Source: Gelidibacter sediminis
GTDB taxonomy: Bacteria > Bacteroidota > Bacteroidia > Flavobacteriales > Flavobacteriaceae
DNA length: 64,000 bases
Reading direction: 5' to 3'
Assembly: GCF_004364975.1 (NCBI RefSeq)
Contig: NZ_SOBW01000008.1
Span: 1,362,610 to 1,426,609, forward strand
The stretch's first letter is position 1. Each line of letters begins with the position of its first letter. The notes beneath the pieces are model-generated. The model saw nothing but the letters and a program-made list of their open reading frames with translations. It did no database searches and was not told where the DNA came from. Made by a program: the position numbers and the translations under genes. This document shows, piece after piece, positions 42,945 to 53,579 of the stretch.

Positions 42945-43856
42945 ATGAAAAGAAGAGAATTTATTCAGCAAACAACTGCTGCTTCCGCTTTGATAGGTTT
43001 GGGAGGAATAGGTCTGCAATCATTTACTAGTCCTCCTAAAAAGATTACTATTTTACATACCAATGATGTGCATAGTCATATAGACGCCTTCGGACCAGAA
43101 AATGGACGAAACCCTAACCAAGGTGGTGTTGCAAGACGGGCTACTCTAATAGAAAGCATCAGATCTGAAAATCCGCATACCTTATTATTGGATGCAGGCG
43201 ACATTTTTCAAGGCACGCCATATTTTAACTACTATGGTGGCGAATTGGAATTTAAACTTATGAGCATGCTTAAATATGACGCTGCCACCATAGGCAATCA
43301 TGATTTTGATAATGGATTGGACGGCCTCTATGCCCAATTACCGCACGCTAAATTTGATTTTGTAAGTGCCAATTATGATTTCTCAAATACGATAATGGAC
43401 AGCCATTCTAAACCCTATAAGACTTTTGTGAAAAACGGTATTAAAATAGGCGTTTTTGGCTTAGGAATTGAACTTGCAGGTCTAGTTGATAAACAAATGT
43501 ATAAAGAAACGGTTTATCTTGACCCTCTTGAAATTGCCCAAGACATGTCGCGATTATTAAAGGAAAATGAAAAATGTGATTTAATAATTTGCCTGTCGCA
43601 TTTAGGATATAATTATAGAAACAACGATCAGAAGCCAAGTGATCTTTCATTGGCAAAGCAAAGTAAGGATATTGATCTATTTATTGGTGGCCACACCCAT
43701 ACCTTTCTTCCAAAGCCAACCATAGTTAAAAACAGCATTGGCAAAAACGTTCTGGTAAATCAGGTGGGTTGTTTTGGAATTAATCTCGGTAAAATTGATT
43801 TCTATTTTGATCGTGCTAAGAACAAATCGGCCGAAGGCACATCAATTTTAATCTAA
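42945..43856 (+). CDS. 5'-nucleotidase N-terminal metallophosphatase, Tat-type signal
   Basis: 303 residues. MKRREFIQQTTAASALIGLGG is a Tat-like signal, so the protein is probably folded before export. The calcineurin-like fold has the dimetal motifs ILHTNDVHSHID, LLDAGDIFQGT, TIGNHDFDNG, SHLGY and GGHTHTF. The C-terminal nucleoside-binding domain found in full-length UshA is missing and is encoded by the gene just upstream, in reverse domain order. The 29-base gap supports co-expression. It overlaps the convergent membrane gene by 4 bases. Confidence 0.93.
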   Translation: MKRREFIQQTTAASALIGLGGIGLQSFTSPPKKITILHTNDVHSHIDAFGPENGRNPNQGGVARRATLIESIRSENPHTLLLDAGDIFQGTPYFNYYGGELEFKLMSMLKYDAATIGNHDFDNGLDGLYAQLPHAKFDFVSANYDFSNTIMDSHSKPYKTFVKNGIKIGVFGLGIELAGLVDKQMYKETVYLDPLEIAQDMSRLLKENEKCDLIICLSHLGYNYRNNDQKPSDLSLAKQSKDIDLFIGGHTHTFLPKPTIVKNSIGKNVLVNQVGCFGINLGKIDFYFDRAKNKSAEGTSILI

Positions 43857-44617
43857 CTTTGAATGGTTAGATGGTTAGAATTATTGAGCGATTTTCTGCG
43901 TTCTTTTAAAAACTCATCTTTAGAAAGTTGTTGGTGGTTAAACACGTATATACAAAGCATGAACAAACCAAGTCCTTGTAGTATATTATGGAAGCTCTCA
44001 AACAACCAAAACTGAACATATACCGTTGTGGTAAAGCTTAAAACATCAGCAAACACAAAACAGCAAACAATAGACAGGAATAGTATAGATTGTGACGTTT
44101 CCTGACTTAAGTTGACGGCAAAAGCTACAAATCCCATTATTAACAAAGCAATGCCTTTACATACCGCTAAGGTTAAAATGACACTGTCCATAAAATTATC
44201 CTGGACATTGGAAAACATAGCATACATAAGATAGGCATTAACCAATAGCACGATAATAAGATACCAAGATACTACGCCCTCAAATTTAATGTGTTTTAAA
44301 CTTCCCAATAACACAAAGATCATCATTAAATATGTGCCTAATAGGAATGACTCAGATAGTTTAGTTGATAGGGCAAAATTATCAAACACCTGAAATATAA
44401 TACCTAAAAAATAGAGTAGAAATATGGAGAAAAAAACATTCGCCATAAATCGTTGTCTGTAAAAGTATAATGTGAGTAGCGCAGGAATTAATAGTAAGGC
44501 TATCGCATTGGATAATGGTAACACATTATAGAAATATGCAAGGAAATTGCAGATTACAATAATAGTGAGCAACGTAATTATTGCCCAATTTGAGAATAAG
44601 GCATGCCATCTTTCCAT
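43853..44617 (-). CDS. Multi-helix membrane protein, possible YhhN/TMEM86 relative
   Basis: 254 residues with about seven or eight hydrophobic segments and no signal peptide cleavage site. I do not recognise it firmly. Near residues 180-205 it contains SILFLSIVCCFVFADVLS, which resembles the G-x-LF-x-x-SD segment of YhhN (lysoplasmalogenase) proteins, and the size fits. The gene at 44945 has the same topology and an aligned segment, so the two look like paralogues. The C-terminus is charged (QQLSKDEFLKERRKS). A minus-strand TATATTTG lies 26 nt upstream. Confidence 0.6.
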   Translation of the reverse strand: MERWHALFSNWAIITLLTIIVICNFLAYFYNVLPLSNAIALLLIPALLTLYFYRQRFMANVFFSIFLLYFLGIIFQVFDNFALSTKLSESFLLGTYLMMIFVLLGSLKHIKFEGVVSWYLIIVLLVNAYLMYAMFSNVQDNFMDSVILTLAVCKGIALLIMGFVAFAVNLSQETSQSILFLSIVCCFVFADVLSFTTTVYVQFWLFESFHNILQGLGLFMLCIYVFNHQQLSKDEFLKERRKSLNNSNHLTIQS

Positions 44618-44944
44618 GGTAGATTTGGGTTAAGTAGGTCCTACAAATATAACAAAAAAACTGAACTTTATCGCCATTATTATGCGTTTCATCGAATAAA
44701 ATGTTAAATTTTAAAGATAAAATGTTAAATCTAATTTGGGCAACACACTGCAAATTCTAACTTGTAACTGATGTGAGTTTGGTAAGCTTTAAAAGTTAAA
44801 TGTTGAAGATTGCCTTAAAGAAAGAATGCCAATAAATTAATTTATTGAGGAAACAATTATAGTCTAGAGCATATGAAAGTTATGAGTAAATACTTTACCA
44901 TTTCGATACCTAGCTCGGTATAATCTCAGGAATTTTTGTTGGTA
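44618..44944. other. Intergenic region between two membrane-protein genes
   Basis: 327 AT-rich bases. Near its left end a -7 box (44644-44651, minus strand) serves the 43853-44617 gene. The rest shows no convincing gene, RNA or terminator; a short cysteine-containing frame at 44526-44753 is not supported. Confidence 0.5.
44644..44651 (-). promoter_or_regulatory. -7 element for the membrane-protein gene
   Basis: On the minus strand TATATTTG matches TAnnTTTG and lies 26 nt before the ATG at 44617. Confidence 0.45.
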
Positions 44945-45703
44945 TTAGGAGATCAAGTCTTGGTAAATAGGACCTCTATCATGTTTTTCATAACCTAATC
45001 TTGATTGCTGGTAGAAAAACCAAAATGCTATAACAAGAAACAGAGAACAACATACGTTTAGAATATTAATATCAGTAATATAAAAATAAGCCAATTGTAT
45101 AACTTCAGAAAACACTATAAAAATGGAACCAATAAGCAAATTGATGGATTTTAAATCATCTTTGTGCAAATAGTTGATTAAAGCCACCGTCAATAAAATC
45201 ATGACTACGGCATTGTATAAAAATTCCATAAAATATTGTGCATAAGAAAGTCTGTGAAGCGCTGTATCTGTAACTATCACTACGAAAAACACATCCAATA
45301 CTATCATAATAAAAATATGGAATGGGAATTTTTTAATAATTTCAAAAAAGTCCATTGTTCTTAACATCAACAATATTAAAAATACATAAGACAGGATATA
45401 TAAGGAGTTGACGGTATAATAGAGATAATCTATTTGTACGGCACGCATTTCTGGAAATAGCAAACTCACGAAGTTTATTATTTCAGCGACACAGAAGGTC
45501 ACTAGAAAGGATAAAAAAAGTGGGCGTTTGTAATTAACGTAATAATAATATAACACGTTAAGAAGAATCAATAACGATACCCTTAAACCAGCAGCTCCTA
45601 CTTCTAATTGCATAATTTGAAAAGCTACAAATAGTAGGGACAGCGCAATTAAAACGCTTGATAAAATTCTTTTTATAATCATAAATACTGCTTGATTATT
45701 CAA
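44945..45703 (-). CDS. Multi-helix membrane protein, paralogue of the neighbouring gene
   Basis: 252 residues from ATG 45703; ATG 45682 (MIIKRILSS) gives 245 and a more usual N-terminus with basic residues near the first helix. There are about seven or eight hydrophobic segments (SVLIALSLLFVAFQIMQL, LFLSFLVTFCVAEIINFVSLLF, FHIFIMIVLDVFFVVIVTD). The segment SINLLIGSIFIVFSEVIQL aligns with SILFLSIVCCFVFADVLS in the 43853 gene, including the F-V-F-[AS]-[DE] core, at the same place in the topology. A divergent YhhN-like enzyme or a sensor membrane domain are possibilities; no function is claimed. Confidence 0.6.
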   Translation of the reverse strand: MNNQAVFMIIKRILSSVLIALSLLFVAFQIMQLEVGAAGLRVSLLILLNVLYYYYVNYKRPLFLSFLVTFCVAEIINFVSLLFPEMRAVQIDYLYYTVNSLYILSYVFLILLMLRTMDFFEIIKKFPFHIFIMIVLDVFFVVIVTDTALHRLSYAQYFMEFLYNAVVMILLTVALINYLHKDDLKSINLLIGSIFIVFSEVIQLAYFYITDINILNVCCSLFLVIAFWFFYQQSRLGYEKHDRGPIYQDLIS

Positions 45704-45714
45704 ATAAACAAGGA

Positions 45715-45722
45715 CAAATATA
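45715..45722 (-). promoter_or_regulatory. -7 element for the second membrane-protein gene
   Basis: On the minus strand TATATTTG lies 11 nt before ATG 45703 and 32 nt before ATG 45682. The distance to the inner ATG favours 45682 if a leader is needed. Confidence 0.4.
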
Positions 45723-45788
45723 TAAAATTTTACATATAAACCGAAAAGATAGACACTTAATCGATAAAATCATCAATTATGTAAGTAA

Positions 45789-47903
<2,115 letters not shown>

Positions 47904-47930
47904 CTATCATCTTATAATTTAAAAAAGTCT

Positions 47931-48656
47931 ATGATCCTCGAAATTTGCGCCTCCAATTACCAATCAGCCATCAATGCAGAGGCGGCCGGTGCGCACCGTA
48001 TTGAATTGTGTTCTGAATTAGCCGTTGGAGGTGTTACCCCCTCTTATGGATTACTAAAACAGGTTATGCAGAAACTTACAATTCCTGTATTTGTACTTAT
48101 CAGACCTCGAAGTGGTGATTTTAATTATTCCGAAGCAGATTTTGGAATAATGAAACAGGATATTCAATTGTGCAAAGAATTGGGCTGTCAAGGTATCGTT
48201 TCTGGGGTTTTAAATCCCGACAACAGTATTGATATAGACCGCACAAAAGAACTCATAGCATTAGCAAGACCAATGAAGTTTACCTTTCATCGCGCATTTG
48301 ATTGGACGCCAAACCCGTTTGAAGCCTTGGATACACTGATTGATTTAAAGGTGGATCGCATCCTCACTTCAGGCCAGTGTAGTTCAGCTGAAAAAGGTAT
48401 TTTAATCTTAAATCAATTGCAGAAATTGGCGCAGGGCAAGCTGATTATTTTACCAGGATCAGGAATTAACCCAAATAATGTATTAATTTTTAAAGGCGCC
48501 GGATTCTCAGAAGTACATTGTTCTGCCGTACTTTCGCCAGATGTACCAACCAGCCCACCACTGCCAATGAACACTCAAAAACTTTTAAATGATGGGCAAG
48601 AAATGGCTTCCAATCCTGAAGTAATGATTTCCATATTGCAACGAATCAATGATTAA
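47931..48656 (+). CDS. cutC: Copper homeostasis protein CutC (TIM-barrel family)
   Basis: 241 residues from ATG 47931 (MILEICASNYQSA); an upstream in-frame ATG at 47844 would overlap the ligA start region and encode an unlikely prefix. Motifs: SAINAEAAGAHRIELCSEL, GGVTPSYGLLKQV, VFVLIRPRSGDFNYSEAD, FHRAFDW, DRILTSGQ and IILPGSGINPNNV. The CutC role in copper homeostasis is debated; members are single-domain TIM barrels. The stop lies 8 bases inside the beta-mannosidase gene, so the two are probably translated from one mRNA. Confidence 0.94.
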   Translation: MILEICASNYQSAINAEAAGAHRIELCSELAVGGVTPSYGLLKQVMQKLTIPVFVLIRPRSGDFNYSEADFGIMKQDIQLCKELGCQGIVSGVLNPDNSIDIDRTKELIALARPMKFTFHRAFDWTPNPFEALDTLIDLKVDRILTSGQCSSAEKGILILNQLQKLAQGKLIILPGSGINPNNVLIFKGAGFSEVHCSAVLSPDVPTSPPLPMNTQKLLNDGQEMASNPEVMISILQRIND

Positions 48657-51126
48657 CCGTTTATTTTTTATTGCCCTTGTAGTATTATGTTGTGGATGTC
48701 AGCATAAGGATATGCCAGACACCATTGCCTTAGTTAACAATTGGCAGTTTAAAAACTATACGGATTCTACTTGGTCCAAAGCGAGTGTACCGGGAAATAT
48801 CCATTCTGACCTTTTGAGAAATAATTTTATTAAAGATCCATTTATAGGCAGCAATGCTTTGGAATTACAGTGGATTTCAGATACGGACTGGGAATACCGT
48901 ACAGAATTCCAACTTGATAATGCAACATTAAGTAAAAAACATGTTGAACTTACTTTTGAAGGTCTGGACACCTACGCTACGGTCTATTTAAATGACAGTA
49001 TCATTCTGAAATCGAATAACGCTTTTCGGACATTTAAAATAGACGTCACTAAATTGCTGAGAAAGGATAATTATTTACACATCATATTTGAAAAAACGTC
49101 AACTTATGAAACCTTGGCAAAAGCCAAATTACCCTATGAACTCCCAGAAGGCAATCGTATATTTACCAGAAAGGCTCAATTTCAATATGGCTGGGATTGG
49201 GGACCCGTACTCAACACCTCTGGAATCTGGAGACCTATAACTCTTTCTTCTTGGAATGATTTTAAAATTCGTAATGCGTATATTGAACAAACTGAACTTT
49301 CAGAGGACCTTGCTACTTTTCGAGTCGATTTAGAAGTTTCTTCAACCCTTCAAGACCCTATTTCGTACGAAATTTACATTAATGACACCCTGAACGCTGA
49401 AGTTTTAACAACAAACCCTTCTGAAATAAACTTTCAAATTGAAAACCCAACCTTATGGTGGCCACACAACATAGGCACACCTTATTTGTATGATATTAAA
49501 ATCATCGCTAAAAAAAACAGAACCGTACTTGATACTATTTCTATAAAAAAAGGTATCCGAACCATTGAACTTATTACCGAAAAAGACAGCATCGGTCAAT
49601 CATTTTATTTTAAAGTGAATGGTGTAGACGTTTTCATGAAAGGTTCTAATTATATTCCGCAACACAGTTTACAAGATCAGGTATCACCTGCCCATTATGA
49701 ACAACTCATCCAGAACGTGGTTGATGCCAATATGAACATGCTTCGAGTTTGGGGTGGCGGCATATATGAGGACGATTTGTTTTATGATCTTTGCGATGAA
49801 AAAGGCATTTTAGTTTGGCAAGATTTCATGTTTGCTTGCGCCATGTATCCCGGTGACACGGAATTTTTAGAAAATCTAAAACAAGAAGCGATAGACAATG
49901 TAAAACGCCTGCGCAACCATGTTTCTATTGCGCTATGGTGTGGAAATAACGAAATTAATGAGGCTTGGCATAATTGGGGCTGGCAACGAGGACGTTCAGC
50001 CGAAGAGAAAACTGAAATTTGGGACAATTATTTGAAGGTTTTTGACACCCTGCTTCCTAATATTGTAAAATCACACACAAACACTGATTATTGGGAGAGC
50101 TCGCCAAAATACGGACGCCTGAACCCGTTATATAAAACAGAAGGAGACGCCCACGATTGGTGGCTTTGGCACAGTGGCTATCCGTTTGAACATCTGGAAG
50201 AAAACGTACCGCGGTTTATGAGCGAATTTGGATTTCAAGGTTTTCCAAGCCATGAAGTGATGCGCTATATAAATCAATCGGAAGCGATTAGCATGTCATC
50301 TATCGGGTTTATGTCCCATCAAAAACATAATCGTGGTTTTGAATTGATAAAGGAATACATGCAGCGTGACTTTCCTGTTCCTAATCAGCCCGAAGATTAT
50401 GTTTACATGAGTCAGTTGTTACAAGCTTACGGAATGACCAAAGGACTTGAGGCGCACAGGCGCGCTAGACCCTATACCATGGGTACTTTATATTGGCAGC
50501 TCAATGACGTTTGGCCCTCCGTATCTTGGTCAAGCCTTGACCATTTTGGCAATTGGAAAGCCCTACATTATTTTACGAAGAAAGCATTCAAAAATGTATT
50601 GATTTCTTCTCACACTCAAAACGATACCTTAAAAACTTACGTCATCAATGACATGCCTCATCCTTTACAAGGTGAACTGCATATACAAATTAAAGATTTT
50701 AACGGGCATGAATTATGGTCGAAAAAGAGCACTATTGATGTTGCAAAAAATAGCAGTGAAGTGAAACATGTTTTAGATTTAAAACACTTAGAATTTGATT
50801 ATAGCAGCATTATTATTGTGTCCTCATTTAATAATGAAACTTCCTATTATTATTTAGAAAGCCCTAAAAACTTAAAATTAAAGAAGGAGGAAATCAAGAA
50901 GCGAATTACTAAGACAGAATCAGGTTTTACCGTAGAAATGACTTCGAAAACCCTGCAGAAAGGAGTGTTTTTGCACACCTCGGAACAAGGACATTTTAGC
51001 GACAATTTTTTCGATCTACTCCCAAACCAAATCCATCAGATTGATTTCAAAACTGACGCAACAACCCTGAAAGATTTAAAAATTAAAACACTTAATGATT
51101 TTATTGATGTTGAAGAAAATTTATAA
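48649..51126 (+). CDS. Lipoprotein GH2 beta-mannosidase
   Basis: 825 residues with a lipoprotein signal (lipobox CGC). It hydrolyses terminal beta-mannosides, probably on the cell surface or in the periplasm. Jelly-roll N-terminal domain (HVELTFEGLDTYATVYLND), immunoglobulin-like middle, then a TIM barrel with the acid/base E435 in CGNNEINEAWHNWG and the nucleophile E526 in MSEFGFQGF, plus GTLYWQLNDVWPSVSWSSLD, which marks mannosidases. C-terminal beta domains follow. No susC/susD pair, mannanase or other glycan-degradation gene is in the window, so it is not part of an obvious polysaccharide-utilisation locus. It overlaps cutC by 8 bases. Confidence 0.94.
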   Translation: MINRLFFIALVVLCCGCQHKDMPDTIALVNNWQFKNYTDSTWSKASVPGNIHSDLLRNNFIKDPFIGSNALELQWISDTDWEYRTEFQLDNATLSKKHVELTFEGLDTYATVYLNDSIILKSNNAFRTFKIDVTKLLRKDNYLHIIFEKTSTYETLAKAKLPYELPEGNRIFTRKAQFQYGWDWGPVLNTSGIWRPITLSSWNDFKIRNAYIEQTELSEDLATFRVDLEVSSTLQDPISYEIYINDTLNAEVLTTNPSEINFQIENPTLWWPHNIGTPYLYDIKIIAKKNRTVLDTISIKKGIRTIELITEKDSIGQSFYFKVNGVDVFMKGSNYIPQHSLQDQVSPAHYEQLIQNVVDANMNMLRVWGGGIYEDDLFYDLCDEKGILVWQDFMFACAMYPGDTEFLENLKQEAIDNVKRLRNHVSIALWCGNNEINEAWHNWGWQRGRSAEEKTEIWDNYLKVFDTLLPNIVKSHTNTDYWESSPKYGRLNPLYKTEGDAHDWWLWHSGYPFEHLEENVPRFMSEFGFQGFPSHEVMRYINQSEAISMSSIGFMSHQKHNRGFELIKEYMQRDFPVPNQPEDYVYMSQLLQAYGMTKGLEAHRRARPYTMGTLYWQLNDVWPSVSWSSLDHFGNWKALHYFTKKAFKNVLISSHTQNDTLKTYVINDMPHPLQGELHIQIKDFNGHELWSKKSTIDVAKNSSEVKHVLDLKHLEFDYSSIIIVSSFNNETSYYYLESPKNLKLKKEEIKKRITKTESGFTVEMTSKTLQKGVFLHTSEQGHFSDNFFDLLPNQIHQIDFKTDATTLKDLKIKTLNDFIDVEENL

Positions 51127-51999
51127 TTAGGTTTTTTTGACACCAGATACCATTCGGTCGTTCCCAAACATGTCCTTTTTAAGTATAACATTCTCAAATC
51201 CTGATTGTTTAAGTAATGCTACCATCTCATCTCCTAAATATTGGTTGATTTCAAAAAATAGTCGTCCATTTTTCTTGAGATACTTGTTGGAAAATTCAGT
51301 AATGGCAGAATAGAAAATAAGCGCATCGTCATCTTCCACATAAAGTGCCAAGGCTGGTTCATGTTTTAATACGTTGGCATCCATCTCTGCCTTTTCCAAT
51401 TCCCTAACATAGGGAGGATTTGAAACAATGACATCAAAAAAAGAATGGTCAACTGCTAAGTCAGTCTTATGGTGTTTCCAATTGAGGATATCAAACTCCA
51501 TAAACTGTGTTTGAACCCCGTTTAATTTAGCGTTTATTTTAGCTACATCCAATGCCTTTTTACTAACATCCATCGCATATACAGTGGCATCTTGATGGTG
51601 TTTTGCCAAGGAGATGGCAATGCACCCAGTTCCCGTACCAATATCCAAAATAGAAATCGCATCCATTCTATCGGTTGTTTCTGTAACCCATCGCACCAAT
51701 TCTTCGGTTTCTGGTCTAGGTATTAATGTGTTTTCATTAACCTTAAACGGAAGTCCGTAAAATTCTGTAGCCCCAATAATGTATTGAATAGGCTCATGTT
51801 TTTTGAGTCGCTTAATGGCGTTATCAAACTTATCATACTTCTTTCCGGAAATGGACGCGTAAAGATTCAAAGGAACTTCAAAACCTTTCAGTTTTAAAAA
51901 ACATTCAGACAATAAATTAAAAAATGACTGTATTTCTGTTTCTGGATAGTCGTTTTCTAATGACGCATAAAAATGATCTCGTAGTGTTTTTAATAGCAT
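51127..51999 (-). CDS. prmC: Release factor glutamine methyltransferase PrmC
   Basis: 290 residues from ATG 51999; an ATG 7 codons upstream at 52020 is inside the previous gene. It methylates the GGQ glutamine of peptide release factors. The SAM-binding ILDIGTGTGCIAISLAKHH and the catalytic FDVIVSNPPYVRE are clear, with the N-terminal helical domain carrying PIQYIIGATEFYG and LIPRPETEELV. The start overlaps the GNAT stop by one base (TAATG). It converges on the beta-mannosidase gene with abutting stops. Confidence 0.96.
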   Translation of the reverse strand: MLLKTLRDHFYASLENDYPETEIQSFFNLLSECFLKLKGFEVPLNLYASISGKKYDKFDNAIKRLKKHEPIQYIIGATEFYGLPFKVNENTLIPRPETEELVRWVTETTDRMDAISILDIGTGTGCIAISLAKHHQDATVYAMDVSKKALDVAKINAKLNGVQTQFMEFDILNWKHHKTDLAVDHSFFDVIVSNPPYVRELEKAEMDANVLKHEPALALYVEDDDALIFYSAITEFSNKYLKKNGRLFFEINQYLGDEMVALLKQSGFENVILKKDMFGNDRMVSGVKKT

Positions 52000-52490
52000 T
52001 ATAAAGTTTTTATCATCCAAACATTACAAGAATAATGTCCTGTGTCTCCTAATGGGCCATCCAAATTCTTGAAACCAGATTTAGCGTAAAGTTTTGTGGC
52101 ATCTTTCATATACGGCAAAGTTTCTAAATAGCATTTTTCATAGCCAAGAGATTTCGCCTTTTCTAGGCACACTTCCATCATCTTAGCGCCATACCCCTTA
52201 CCTCTAGCCTCGGGTAAAAAATACATTTTTTGCAGCTCACAAATAGAGCCTTCAAAGTTTTGGAGGGGCGCAACACCGGCACCTCCTATAACTTTGCCGT
52301 TACCATGTATCACAAAATAGGCACTGTCATCCTTGGCATACGTAGCTGTCATCATATCTAGCGCTTTATCAGCATAAGCAGTTCCCACTTTTGGGACTCC
52401 CATTTCAATCAATACAGTACGAATAACCTTTGCAACCTGTGCATCATCTTTCGTTTTAATTTCTCTGATAAGGAAAGCTGCTTTGCTCAC
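51999..52490 (-). CDS. GNAT-family N-acetyltransferase
   Basis: 163 residues. The acetyl-CoA site is LQKMYFLPEARGKGYGAKMMEVCLEKAKSLG, with the usual Q/R-x-x-G-x-G/A pattern, and the C-terminal strand YLETLPYMKDATKLYAKSGFKNL completes the GNAT fold. The amine acceptor is unknown. It is translated with prmC through a TAATG overlap. Its start is divergent from ribD, 36 bases away, so the two promoters are close. Confidence 0.9.
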   Translation of the reverse strand: MSKAAFLIREIKTKDDAQVAKVIRTVLIEMGVPKVGTAYADKALDMMTATYAKDDSAYFVIHGNGKVIGGAGVAPLQNFEGSICELQKMYFLPEARGKGYGAKMMEVCLEKAKSLGYEKCYLETLPYMKDATKLYAKSGFKNLDGPLGDTGHYSCNVWMIKTL

Positions 52491-52500
52491 GATATTATGT

Positions 52501-52508
52501 TATTTTTG
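52501..52508 (+). promoter_or_regulatory. ribD -7 element
   Basis: TATTTTTG lies 18 nt before the GTG start at 52527; a TTTG with TTG at 52483-52485 is 15 nt upstream. The predicted leader is about 12-15 nt and is nearly all hairpin. Confidence 0.5.
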
Positions 52509-52509
52509 T

Positions 52510-52525
52510 CCCGATAATTTTCGGG
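52510..52525 (+). promoter_or_regulatory. Hairpin directly before the ribD start
   Basis: CCCGA (52510-52514) pairs with TCGGG (52521-52525), loop TAATTT, ending one base before the GTG at 52527. It covers the region where a ribosome would bind. No FMN riboswitch (which is much larger) is present. Confidence 0.6.
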
Positions 52526-52526
52526 A

Positions 52527-53579
52527 GTGAATATACATGAAAAATACATAAAACGCTGCATAGACATTGGCAAAAATGGTTTGGGCACAACAGCTCCTAA
52601 TCCTATGGTGGGATGCGTTATTGTTCACGACCACAAGATAATTGGAGAGGGCTACACAAGTCCCTATGGAGGCGCTCATGCTGAAGTAAATGCTATAAAC
52701 AGCGTTAAAAATCTAGCGCTACTCTCATCTGCAACACTGTATGTTACTTTAGAACCTTGCTCCCATTTTGGTAAAACACCACCCTGCGCTGATGCAATAA
52801 TAAAATATCATATTCCTAAGGTCGTAATTGGCACCATTGACACCCACAGTAAAGTTGGCGGTAAAGGTGTGGAGAAACTCAAATTTTCTGGATGCGATGT
52901 GATTGTTGGGGTTTTGGAGGACGAAGTAAAATTACATCACAAACGCTTTTTTACATTTCATAATAAGAAACGCCCTTACATCATTTTAAAATGGGCAGAA
53001 ACGGCGGATGGTTTTATCGCACCACAAACTAAAAGTGAAAAGAAACCAGTTTGGATTACCAATCCTATATCTAGACAATTGGTTCATAAATGGCGCGCTG
53101 AAGAACACGCTATTTTAGTGGGGACCAATACCGTCTTAGAGGACAATCCGAGTTTAACGGTAAGAGATTGGACAGGTAAAAATCCTACACGCGTGGTTTT
53201 GGACAAGCAGTTAAGGATTCCAAAAGATTTGAGTATATATGACAACCAAGCACACACCATCATAATTTCAGATAAAGAGTCTGCCGAAGTTGTTCAAACT
53301 GGCAACACAGTATTTAAACACATAAATTGGAATTTAAAAAACACCATTGCACAACAAATTTGCGATGTGCTATTTGACAATGACATCAATTCCGTAATCA
53401 TTGAAGGTGGATGCCAAACCTTGCAAACTTTTATAAATGAAGGCTTATGGGATGAAGCGCGCGTATTTACAGGTCCTACAACTTTTGGCTCAGGAACTAA
53501 AGCGCCACAATGCATGGGTAAACTACTATCAGAAGAAACTATATTAGACGATAATTTAAAAATTTTTGTAAATGATTAA
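52527..53579 (+). CDS. ribD: Bifunctional riboflavin biosynthesis deaminase/reductase
   Basis: 350 residues with a GTG start. The N-terminal zinc deaminase has H51-A-E53 and the cysteines C78 and C87 in EPCSHFGKTPPC. The C-terminal reductase (from about 150) has KKRPYIILKWAETADGFIA, EEHAILVGTNTVLEDNPSLTVR and VIIEGGCQTLQTFINEGLWDE. Together they convert the pyrimidine from GTP cyclohydrolase II into 5-amino-6-ribitylamino-uracil phosphate. Other rib genes are not nearby. The HAD gene overlaps its end by 8 bases. Confidence 0.97.
   Translation: MNIHEKYIKRCIDIGKNGLGTTAPNPMVGCVIVHDHKIIGEGYTSPYGGAHAEVNAINSVKNLALLSSATLYVTLEPCSHFGKTPPCADAIIKYHIPKVVIGTIDTHSKVGGKGVEKLKFSGCDVIVGVLEDEVKLHHKRFFTFHNKKRPYIILKWAETADGFIAPQTKSEKKPVWITNPISRQLVHKWRAEEHAILVGTNTVLEDNPSLTVRDWTGKNPTRVVLDKQLRIPKDLSIYDNQAHTIIISDKESAEVVQTGNTVFKHINWNLKNTIAQQICDVLFDNDINSVIIEGGCQTLQTFINEGLWDEARVFTGPTTFGSGTKAPQCMGKLLSEETILDDNLKIFVND

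Noticed and set aside
44526-44753. A 75-residue minus-strand frame next to the membrane-protein gene
   Set aside because: It overlaps the start of the 43853 gene, has unlikely composition and no start signal.
48649-51126. A polysaccharide-utilisation locus around the beta-mannosidase
   Set aside because: No SusC/SusD-like genes, sulfatases or other glycosidases flank it.
52501-52529. An FMN riboswitch before ribD
   Set aside because: The predicted leader is under 20 nt, far too short for this riboswitch; only a 5-bp hairpin is seen.
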